Of a stretch of 64,000 nucleotides of DNA, positions 46,101 to 58,100 are shown piece after piece (the stretch's first letter is position 1; each line of letters starts with the position of its first letter). A program made the position numbers and the translations under genes. Under the pieces are notes generated by a model, which saw nothing but the letters and a program-made list of their open reading frames with translations, was not told the origin of the DNA and searched no databases. The stretch spans positions 4,197,717 to 4,261,716 of the forward strand of contig NC_071330.1 of assembly GCF_010183535.1 (NCBI RefSeq), written 5' to 3'. The DNA comes from Caenorhabditis remanei. Lineage: Eukaryota > Nematoda > Chromadorea > Rhabditida > Rhabditidae.

Positions 46101-49100
46101 TGTCGTTGTAACTCCGGATTCGCCGACACGTCACCAGACAAGGTCAACAAACCAGGACGTCAATGTCAGAAGACGATGAACGAGTGTGGAGCCAAGTCGA
46201 CTTACGGAGTGGACTGTGATGAGAACGCCGCCTGTGTGGACACTCCAGAAGGATTCCAATGTGTATGTCAACCTGGATTCGTGGATGTCTCCACTTCGAT
46301 CTCCAAGCTCCCTGGAAGAAAATGTGTTGAATCAGTCAACGAGTGCACCAACGGAGAAGCCGACTGCTCCAACAACGCCGACTGCTTCGATCGTGCCGAT
46401 GGGTACGAATGCAAATGCCGTCCAGGATTCGTCGACGCCTCCCCAAATGTAGACAAGTATCCAGGACGTGTCTGCAACAAGCCAAAGGCTCCAGAATACT
46501 ACGGACAGCAGTCTCGCCAGCCACAATGTTCCGAGGGATCAGGATGCGGACCTAATGAGGAATGCAGATTCAACACTGCGGGAGAGCGTGTTTGCCAGTG
46601 TAGACGTGGAAGTGTACAGCAATCGAATGGAGTCTGCAAGGTTTTCAGTCAATGTGAGCAGGCGAACGAGTGTGACAGAAATGCGTTCTGCTCGAACACC
46701 TACGATGGGCCAAAGTGTCAGTGCAAGGATGGATTCCTCGATGTCTCACCGGATCCAATCCGTCTTCCAGGAAGAAAGTGTCAACAAGTGAAGAATGAAT
46801 GTGCCGATGGATCACATGACTGCTCGCATCAAGCCGATTGCCAAGACACACCAACCGGATACATCTGTACATGCAAGTCGAATTGCATTGATGTCTCCTC
46901 CAGATACAACTTGCCACCCGGAAGAAAGTGCAGCACTGGTAAGTACAATTTTGTTTTAAAAGTTGTGTACTTTTATTGATTTTTTGATTTATTTGACATA
47001 TTTAGAAATGCATCGTGATCCGGGTAAGTTGCATGATAACATTGCCGACTAGGTGCATGTTCTAAGTAGCTTTCTGGCTGGTTGGGTTCTATTTTTTCAG
47101 AGTGTTTTGAAGTTGTTGAAGGTTGGAGTCAAGAGCTGAAGACGTGGGGGTTCAGAATCTGTTTTCAAATTTTAAGCAGTGTCGAAGTGGGCGGAGCTTT
47201 TAAAAGGTTTTGTAGTGGCTGCCCACAAAGTTTTGTATCTCCGCGAGTTTTGGGACTAGAAAAATTTTGAGAACAGATTCAGAATCCTCAAGACATCAGC
47301 TTCTCAGACATATAATTTTTATTGAGTAAATTTTGATCCGAAAAATTTTTTCTTGTATGAAGCTCAGGGGCTCAAATTCATGGTAAACTCCCAGCGTTAG
47401 AAAACCGGGAGGTCTCCGTTGATATATGGATCAAGTTTTTATGGATCTATGACATTTTAAAACCGGGACATTTCGAAACTGGGACAAGTCGAAACTAGAA
47501 GTTCTGGAATGGGATGAAACCTAGTGTTGGAGTGCCTTAGTTTTAAAATGTCTCGGTTTCGAAGCAAGAAATTGGTTCCCTGCTTTACCGTTCCCTGATT
47601 TCCCCGATCCTCCGATCACCCGATCTTCCCTGACCCCCCACCCTCCACCCCGATCTTCACAAACTTCAAAACACCACTCAATTCCCCTCTCCACCCTTCA
47701 ATATCATCCCCATTTCCAGCCGCCAACCAATGCTCCGACAAATCTCTCAACTCCTGCGACGAGAACGCCGACTGCGTGCAACTCCCCGACGGATACACGT
47801 GCAAATGTTTCGCCGGATACGTCGACGTCTCCTCCAACGCGAACCTTCCACCCGGAAGAGTGTGCACCCTCTCCACCGCTTGTCCTGCTCAGCCAACAGA
47901 TTTGGTTTTCCTGATTGATGGATCCGGATCGATTGGATCATACGTCTTCCAAACTGAAGTGTTGAGATTTTTGGCTGAATTCACCGAACTCTTCGATATT
48001 GCTCCACAGAAGACACGTGTTTCCGTAGTACAGTATTCGGATCAGATCAGACATGAATTCGGATTGGACAACTATTCCGACAGAAAATCTTTGCAAAATG
48101 CCATCAGAAATATCGAGTATTTGACTGGATTGACTAGAACCGGAGCCGCCATTGAGCATGTCGCAAATGAGGCATTCAGTGAGAGACGTGGAGCAAGACC
48201 AGTCGGACAGGTTTCCAGAGTTGCTATTGTTATCACTGATGGAAGATCTCAGGTAGGTCATTCTGCGTAGCGACTCGAGATTCAGTAATCTGATACGCAG
48301 TGTACCAGAGCCCCAGACTGAACTAATTGTCATGATATATTGACTTCCTAAGCAGACTTTACATCTGACTGAGCTGCGGCTCAAAGTGATACGGAGCATG
48401 TCTTTAGTACAATATCTAAGTCCCGTAGATATACACGTCATATGCCTCCCGACTTCCAACGATATTTTTTTTTCCAGGACAACGTGACCCGCCCATCCGA
48501 CAACGCCCGCAAACAAGACATCCAACTCTTCGCTGTCGGTGTCACTAACCACGTCCTCGACGCAGAGCTCGAAGAAATCTCCGGAGCCAAAGACCGCACA
48601 TTCCACGTCTCCGGATTCGAAGACCTGAATACCCGCCTCCGTTCAGCCATCCAACGTGTCGCCTGCCCACATCAAAACAACGAGGACACTTACAACAAGG
48701 GACCATGTGACCCAAGCAATCATAACGGTTGTGACCGATCTTTGAACCAAGTCTGCCAACAAAAAGACGGAAAATTCGTGTGCGTCTGTCCAGCTGGATT
48801 TGATATTCACCCAGTCACCAAAGTCTGTGGAGGAGATATCTGTAATCCAGAGATCGCCACGTCATGTCCAGATCCAGAGATTTGTGAGAAGACACCATTC
48901 GGAAACTGGAGATGTACTTGTCCAGCGGACTTGGGATGGAGAGATAAATTCACTGGAATTTGCAGTAAGTTGGAAAAATGTGAAGCTAACACAATAAAAA
49001 ATTGGTTGCACCAATAAAAAAATAGTTAACTAACATAATATAGAGCTAGAAATTTCCTATAATTTATTAGTTGATAACTTTTTGATATAATGAAGCGTAA

Positions 49101-52100
49101 CAGAGATACAAGCGCCCAAAGATCCAAGAGACGCCGACAAGTGATAGTGTCTGATTCTCTGCGTCTCTCGGTCTTAGTTATTGCACCAATCAAAAAGTTG
49201 TCAACTAACAAAATGTAGAGCTAAAAATTTCCTTCAATTCGTTAATTGACTATTTTTCTGCTACAATCTTTAATAACGGAGAAAGCGGCGCACAAAGATA
49301 GGTGTGTGAGAAAAGAGGCGCTGTCGTGACAATAATAGCCCCAGCTATATTGTCACAACTGGTACAATCTAACTCGTAGATTATTTCCACGTAATTTATA
49401 AAATATACAACGGTGAACTTATTGTTACTCTCAAAGGAGGATTACTTAGCCTACCAACAACGTGAAACGCACTCAATACTCTTATCATGATGACATTTGC
49501 CACGTTTCAATGTCAATATAAGCTATCGAATCGCTACCAATCGGTATCGGAAGTCAATCGTCTTCACACCGGCTGCTGGATCTCTTCTCAACTGCTCACA
49601 TCGACAAGTCATATGCGATCACCAACGCCAAGGATACAACATCGTCGACAATGCTTAAAGAGATTCCTCCAACTATGGTGTTTCTCCTATTGAGATTGCT
49701 CTAATAAACCGTTTGTATAATTCTGTGTTGGTTAACTTTCTAAGTTCACACTCTCTCACTCATTGCGGTCGGTTCGGGGTTCACCTGCCCAATAACCGTT
49801 GCAACATGGTGCATCGACCGGAGTTACTCGAACTTTGGTGGGGTGAGAGAATGCAGAGCTCGAGAGTTATTCAACTAGGATTTCGTTAATCGAACGTAAA
49901 ACCGGCAGAGTAGATCCAGCGGATGACTTCTGATCTCCTTACTCGAAGGAAAACTTTCTCTTATCGTAGGGAATCTAAACTCTATCGTAGAGTTTCCAAA
50001 CTCTTATTCAAAGAGTGCATCATCGTGAGCAAAGTCGTTGTTCACCAAGTGTCTGTATGGGTTCGGGTGGGATCCGAACGAGTGGCAACATACAGTTCAC
50101 TGGTAGGACGCCATATCGTTGACGTCATTCCCAGCGAGACTAGAGAAGTTTCTCAATCGTGAAACAGACCTTATTCATGAACCACCACTAAAATCTATTG
50201 GTCATTCTCTCAAAGCACAGTCTCGTTCCTACCAACTATGAATTATCGTATTCATCCAATCAATGATTGCATTGAATCTTATCGTGGAGGTTCTCTGCTT
50301 ATCCGTAGATACATCAGAATTGAATTCAACGGAGGTTTATTTTGATAAAAGCACAATCGGTGCTAAGCGCACAATCGGTGTCTAACGTAAAGTCAAGAAA
50401 GCACAATGGTGCTCAGAGAGTCCTTTTGTGACAAATTAGAGAAAAGATGTGGTGATGAAAATGTCAGATCGGAAACAAATAGCGTGGTCTAGATTCAGAT
50501 TCTGGAGATTCACAGGAAATCTCACATCGATAGCCACAGAATCACCACCACCGACATACCACATCTTGAGGATGGTCTATCTCCCGTCGTATCGTTGATT
50601 CCGTGAAAGGGCCCAAAGTAGCTGGATCAGCGAGAAGACGAGGTGGCAGATCAGGAACTTTGCAACTGACAGGAAGCCGACTGTACACCTTCCGCAAATG
50701 TTCTCCAACGAGGACCTCAAAGCATAAAAACCCGTGAAACGTCACGGAAACCAACGATGTGAAGCAACACAGTAATAGGAATCTCAGCTACGTTTTTGAT
50801 GGCTATGAAACGTCAATGATTCATACAGAATCCTAATGCGATAACCGATAACAGTGACACGTCGAGTCATTAGGATGTATTAAAAATGAAAGATAAAATC
50901 TCGTGAAATCAATAATCTCACGGAAACACGTAACAAAGAGAGCACGCAAGTCTTATCTCTCTATTTTATCAAGGTTAGTAAACCAGAGCAAGGTCAGGAA
51001 AAAAGAGGGCATGAATATTGGGTATATAAGGATGAAGCTTCGACATAACAATATCAGTCTACATCGACAGCATCCAACCTACCAACCAACCATGGCTAAC
51101 AAGAACAAGAAGAAGAGCGAGAAACGGAATCCGGTGACCATGAAAACAATTAAGTGGAGTTGCACCCGTGAGTTAACTCGAACCAGAACGCTCGTTTCTC
51201 TTGCTAACCGTGCTCTGGCACTTGAGAGAAACACCCAAAACATCACCGTACTCGACGGGTATCTGGCTCAACTGCTAAATCAACTGGCCCTAATCGAGGG
51301 TCTCCCGGAAAATGCGATCGATCTGCTCAAGAGCAACAAAAATCTTTGTGCGAAGAATGTGTTTGAAGCCAATCGGGCTGAAATATCGAACCATCTGGCA
51401 GCTCGGGGACATGACGGGCTAGTCAATCAGCTAATAGCGCTCATCGGAGACGTGACAACGACGGTGAACAACTTCCGATCTGGACGCGTTTCGGCGACCC
51501 CAGGAACACCACCACCACCACCATCCAATGGACTGGCTCCAGGAAGTGCGCAGACAACCGATGGAATCGCTCCGAATCAGGATCACCCCGAACGGCGTAA
51601 CCCTGAACAATCGGTTCAGACGGCAATCGATCAATCGGATCAATTGCATCAAGGATCCGAGTCGAATACAGGTCGACACCCACCGAACTCAACAAAGCCT
51701 TGCGAGAGCAACCATAGTTCGGATGTATCGACTCACCCGCCGTCCAACATACTCAACCGTGGATCATCCGAAGCCTCCCAGGACATTGCCGAGTTTGCGG
51801 ATGATTTGGCTGTACGTATCGGAGCAATCGAGCATACTCAGACGTTGCTCTTGGATTCATCTGCCACGGCAAATCGTGCCATCAAAAATTTGCAAGACCA
51901 TATGCAAACATCATCTGCCACGACAGATCGTGCTATCAAAAATCTGCAGGAAAACATGCAGAAATTGCAAGATATGATGTATGAGGTCTTCAGTCGGCAG
52001 TCATCGTGGCAGAATAAGCCTGAGAAGAAACAAGAAGAAACAGAATCGGCAACTATGAGCGAGGCCACGAAGCCATCGAGCGGTCAACCGGACGCTTCCG

Positions 52101-55100
52101 ACCTTGGTCAACTCTCCCCAATACCACTGGAGAACTCGTCTCCACTTCCACCCGCATCGACACCAAAGATCGATACGGTGGACTCTCCTATCCGTCGCCA
52201 GAACCATTCGGGTTCCCAGGACAGCTCGAATCCTCAAATCACTAACAGCACGGTCTACACAGTCATGAACACAGTTCCAGTTTTCGACGGAGAACCAGCT
52301 GACTATAGTATGTTTATGCAGCTGTTTAATTCTATGGTTCATGACAACGATGACATCCCGGTGACGCTTAAACATGCCTTACTCATGAAACTCCTGAGTG
52401 GGAAAGTGAAGTCGATGTTAAGATCGGTGAGTCTGTCAGAAGAAGACTACCATGCGTTGAGAGATAGCTTGGAAAGACAATACAACAGAGAGAAGGACAC
52501 TAAACAAGGCCTCATCCACCAGCTCAACAAATTCTCCTTTTCTGAAGACAGCTACGAGGATATGGAGCAGGATCTAAACACATATTGCACCATAGCATAC
52601 TCGCTGAGAAGTAAAGGATGCACATTGAATGACTCCTTCTTCATCAATTCGTTCATTGGCAAGCTACCACAACAAATCATGGGAACCGTCTTCATGAAGC
52701 ATCACCAAAAAGACCGAACATTCCAAGAACTTGTAGGAATCGCCTACAGAACCATTTCTGAAAAACGAGCTCTGGATCAAGCACTAAAGATAAAGAAAGG
52801 CAGGATTGTAACCAATGAAGTGTATGATGACAGATCGGATAATGCCAAAATGACAGTCGGTCATAATACAGCACTCGTTTCGTCGAGTGACAGCAATTCT
52901 TCCTCTGATTAGTCAGAGGTGTTCTGCAACGAACTTCCGTTACGTTACCACTACGGAAGTTCTTTCCCAGCCCCCCAGTGTCGTGACAATAATAGCCCCA
53001 GCTATATTGTCACAACTGGTACAATCTAACTCGTAGATTATTTCCACGTAATTTATAAAATATACAACGGTGAACTTATTGTTACTCTCAAAGGAGGATT
53101 ACTTAGCCTACCAACAACGTGAAACGCACTCAATACTCTTATCATGATGACATTTGCCACGTTTCAATGTCAATATAAGCTATCGAATCGCTACCAATCG
53201 GTATCGGAAGTCAATCGTCTTCACACCGGCTGCTGGATCTCTTCTCAACTGCTCACATCGACAAGTCATATGCGATCACCAACGCCAAGGATACAACATC
53301 GTCGACAATGCTTAAAGAGATTCCTCCAACTATGGTGTTTCTCCTATTGAGATTGCTCTAATAAACCGTTTGTATAATTCTGTGTTGGTTAACTTTCTAA
53401 GTTCACACTCTCTCACTCATTGCGGTCGGTTCGGGGTTCACCTGCCCAATAACCGTTGCAACAATCAGAATGTCTGCTTCTCTGCGTCTCTCCGTCTGAG
53501 TCGTTGCACCAATCGAAAAGTGGTCAACTAAAAAAATGTAGGAAATTTTATGCTCTTTATTTTTCCTATTGACCATTTTTGCCTAGCACTATCAGATAGT
53601 GTAGTAAATTTGCATTTAACATTTATGACACTTTCGCTGGCACTCGAACTTTTCGGTTTTTTTCACTAGTTTTCTTCTCAAAAAAAAAACTATTTAAAAC
53701 TACACCACAAGAGCTCTTCTTTCATTTCCGCTATCATTTCTTCCAGAAATCGGCGAGAAACTCCCTGAAACCTCTAACAGTGCTGACGAGTGCTCTCCAA
53801 ACGACGTGCACAGCTGCCCAGCCAATGCGAAGTGCGAGAAGGGAGCCGGCGGAGAGTTCATCTGTAAATGTGATGCCGGATTCCAACGTAACAGCCGTAC
53901 CAACAAATGCGAGGCTCCAGGAACCTGTGATCCAAGAATGCCAGATTCTTGTGACGCCAGAAAGAAGGAGAAGTGTCTTCCAGATGGACGTGGAGCGTTC
54001 GCGTGCATGTGTGATAGACATCATAAGAGACATCCAGTCACTGATATTTGTTGTAAGTTTGGTTGGCTCAGTTGGAAAATAAGCAGGGTCTGAGGTGCTA
54101 TCTAACTTCTCTGTTTTCAGTGATCGACGAATGCGCCGCCGGTGTCGCGGACTGTGACCCGAACGCAAAGTGTACTGACACCGATGAGTCCTACATTTGC
54201 ACATGTAACGAAGGATTCCTCGACAAGTCACCAGAACAGAACAAGAAGCCAGGAAGAGTTTGCTCTAAGCGTAAGCCACGCCCCTTTTTAAGACAAAATA
54301 GAATTTCGAGATATTTCCAGAACGCAACGAATGTCTCGATGGAACTCATAATTGCTCTATGAACGCTGAATGCATCGATTTGCCGGATGGATTCCTGTGC
54401 AGATGTAAGGAGGACTTCGTCGATATCTCACCAAATCCAAACGCATTCGGAGGAATCGATTGTAGAGCACTGGTGAATGAGTGCTTGATTCCAGGTGGAC
54501 ATAATTGTCATGAGCATGCCATTTGTATTGGTGAGTTAGGAAAACTGGGGGAGGTTCGAGAAATATGGAAATCATTTTTCAGACACTCGCGACTCGTACA
54601 AATGTCAATGTAAGGAAGGATACGTTGATCACGATGAGCTCAGAAATCCAGGAAGAACCTGCAAGAAGTGTAAGTGGGGCATCAATGGGAATGGTATAGG
54701 GTACCATAGTTAGCCATAAGGCAGTATACGTTGGTACCATAAACTTGCTAAACAGAATCATGAAACCACAACATGTGGTACCATAACCAATCGAGTACGA
54801 TGCAACTATTTGTAACTAGGGATGTTAATAATGCGTTTTACGGTGACCTTCGCCTTTTTCATTTCCGCCGGCGGCGATATTTGCCTGTATAATTTCAGGC
54901 GAAGGCCGCCTTCGCCTTTTTCATTTCCGGCGAAGGCCGCCTTCGCCTGTTTATAAAACGGCAATTTTTGACGCGTTTCATTTTCCAAGCGGTAAAAATG
55001 CCGTTTTTTAGTTTTGTGTTTAAAAGAATTTCACAAAAAAAGAATCATATTTTCTTCTTCCGTAAAAAAGAGAAAGAGTGGAACTAGAAAAAAAAAGAGA

Positions 55101-58100
55101 AAACTCATAAATTCATAAATACATAAGAACAGAAACATCTTCAGAACCTATTTGTAGCTGTTCGAATAAAAGAATCCAATCATTATGTTTTCGATGAGTT
55201 CAGGATTCAGTCTTTGTCGGTCATCTCGAACGTCTCTTCGAACTGCCGAAAATGCGCGTTCACATACAGTTTCGCTAGACAACGTTGAGAAGACATTGAA
55301 GACAATTTTCGATATCAGAGGAAAATCATCCTTTTTGGAAAACCAATACTTAAGTGGACACTCAGGTGTCGATTCTGTAACCCTCTCTTTCATGTAAGCA
55401 TCGAACTCATCGACTTCATCTGACGTTGTGATATCATCATAAAAAGAAAATCTGGAAAGCCAGTTGTAAAAATAGTTTCTCTTCTTTGGCATTGAGAGGA
55501 TTAGAAGATTCTGACTTCATTTCAAACGGATTCCATATCAGAGAGGAGTAAGAGTGGAGTGAATAAAGTGTATTCGAACTGATGTTTCTTGAACAGCGGT
55601 GGGAAACGTAGCTTTCAAGAAAAAATAGGTTCAAAAAATATTTGTCACGACTAAAACTTCCAATTTGCTTTCTTTCGTAACTATTATGGATCTGGTTTGT
55701 TTATTGTTTGAAAACATAATTTTCATGTAACAACGAGTTGAATGCAATACAAAACACTGAGATGCAAATCATTGAAAAAAGAAACAAATAAAAAGAACAA
55801 ATAAACTAATTCAATAGGTTATCTTATCAATTAGATTGCCATACTCAAGCATGCTCACGAACATTGGTTGAAATTAATATTTCATTCCCTTTCAAAACAA
55901 AACCCGCGTTAAAAATAATAAGCTGCAAAAATTGCCTGCCGAAAAATGAAAAGCGGTAATGAAAACCTGCGAGAAAAAAACTAAACAGGCGAAAATCGCC
56001 TGTCTTGGAAATGAATGCGGTATTTTTCGCCTTATTGGGAAATGACGAAGGCGCAGCGTGAAGGCGAAGGCCGCCCGCAACATCCCTATTTGTAACATTT
56101 CGGTGTAGCACCATACTTCCTTATAATGACACCATAATGATACCATAGTGCAAAACAAAGTACCATACTTTACCATGCTCATACTAGGGCCGCAATCATG
56201 TTCGATAGTCTATTGGGTACAACAGAGTACCGTAATTTATTGTACCATAGCTTACTGACTATGAAAATGAGCATTCAGTATGAATACCATACGGTACCTA
56301 CCATATCAGTACCATTACTCTTCCAGTGAACCAAATCTGCGAGTCCGGCAAACACGAATGCGACAAGAACGCGCGTTGCGTCGAGAAGGGAGCCAACGAC
56401 TACGAATGTGTGTGCAACGCAGGATTCATTGACAAGTCCCCACTTGCCCACAGACCAGGCCGTAAATGTGTGGAGCCAATCTGCTCGGACGACTCGAAAC
56501 ACGACTGTCACTCGGCTGCAATCTGCGAGGAGAATGACTCAGTCCCAGAGAAGTACACATGCAAATGTCGTGACGGGTACTTGGATGTCGGAGCGAATGG
56601 AGGAAAGAGTGGAAGAGAATGCAAGGAACTCGTCAACGAGTGCCTCTCAGCCTCCCTTAACTCCTGTGATGCCGCTGCCACATGTATTGATTTGGATGAT
56701 GGGTACACTTGCAAATGTCCATTGGGATCCAAGGACGAGTCACCCGACCCGAAGTTGCCAGGAAGATCTTGCAAGGGATTGGTCAATGAGTGCAACATTC
56801 CACATTTGAATAATTGCTCTCACTTCGCTACTTGTATCGATTTGGAAGAGGGATACGAGTGCAAGTGTAAGGCAGAGTACTACGATCAGAAGCCAGAGCA
56901 ACCAGGAACTCAGTGCAAATTCAGTAAGTTTCATTTCAAAATATTCTTTATCTAATCTAATTTCCCCACTTCCAGTCATCAACGAATGCCTCGCTGAGAA
57001 TCTCAATGACTGCTCTCCAAACGCCATGTGCATTGACAAGATCGACGGATACGAGTGCAAGTGCAAAGCACCATTCGAAGACCAAATGCCAGCGACACCC
57101 GGAAGAATTTGTCGATTCGATGAGTGTGCTAATCCAAGGGACAACGATTGTGACAAGAACGCGTTGTGTATTGATACTGATGACTCGTATACCTGTCAAT
57201 GTAAGGAAGGATTCTTCGATGAGATCTCCGACCCGAAGAAGCCTGGAAGAGTTTGTATTGGTGAGTTGAAGAGGGGCCAGGGGTGATAAAGGGATTATAA
57301 ATACTAACTGAAAACAAAAATCTTCCTGTATACCGTAAAATCTGTAAGCAAGAGTTTGGAGCAACCTATCTCTGCTGTCTTCAAAGATTTGAAAATTGTT
57401 TCAACTGCAGAAATTTTCTATGAATACAAATCTATATTTTTTCAGTTAGCAACTTTTTGATTTTCCCTTTGGGAACTGAGATATACCGCTGCGAACAGGA
57501 ACCGCTAGAAAATTCAAAAAATCTGTAATTTTCCGCAATTTTTTTGAAAACAACAAGCTGTGATAGCATGCTAATTTTTACAAGTAATGTAGATTAAATC
57601 TAGGATTTTATTTTTGTAGTTTACACCTTTTTGTACTGCTTTTTTTGTACCTCGGAAATTGTAGCTTTCCGATGTTGTGAAGTTTGTAAATTGTCTGAAT
57701 GGATTACTTTGCTGAGTTATAACTCTCCAGGGAGGACTTGTACAACAAAGTTGTCAACTTAAAAAATACAGCTCTAGATTCGAACTACATACCCTCCAAA
57801 AATTGCAGTTTTGGGATGATTACAAACACCGTGACAGATACTCGAATTGTGTCTTTTTTTTCAAAAAAAAACTGCGAAAACGTTTGGTTTTTTTGTTGAT
57901 AAAATTGAGAATTCAATTACCTCAGAATCTCCTCAAACTATGCCCTACCTCTCAAAAAACATTGCTACCTAACTTATGAGGATTCTCCCATCCTTATCCC
58001 TCATAGCTTCATCTCCTAACCCTCAAAACTTGTGTGCCACACTAGCACCCCTCCACCATACCTCCCCCCGAACACCGTGTACCCCGCCCCTTAATATTAA

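Larger units (their letters stand above)
49322..53463 (+). mobile_element. Gag-only LTR retrotransposon, BEL/Pao-like
   Basis: This 4142-bp element lies in mup-4 intron 6, in the same orientation as the gene. Two 485-bp LTRs (49322-49806 and 52979-53463), beginning TG and ending CA, show no difference by eye. A primer-binding site matching the 3' end of a glycine tRNA directly follows the first LTR. A leader of about 1.3 kb precedes one gag-like ORF. No protease, reverse transcriptase, RNase H or integrase is present, so it is non-autonomous. Neither a target duplication nor a purine tract before the 3' LTR is visible; that spot reads tttcccagccccccag. Confidence 0.92.

Noticed and set aside
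49487..49693. 68-codon frame in the 5' LTR, repeated at 53144-53350
   Set aside because: Both copies are simply LTR sequence; no domain is seen and the frame covers likely promoter and poly(A) signals.
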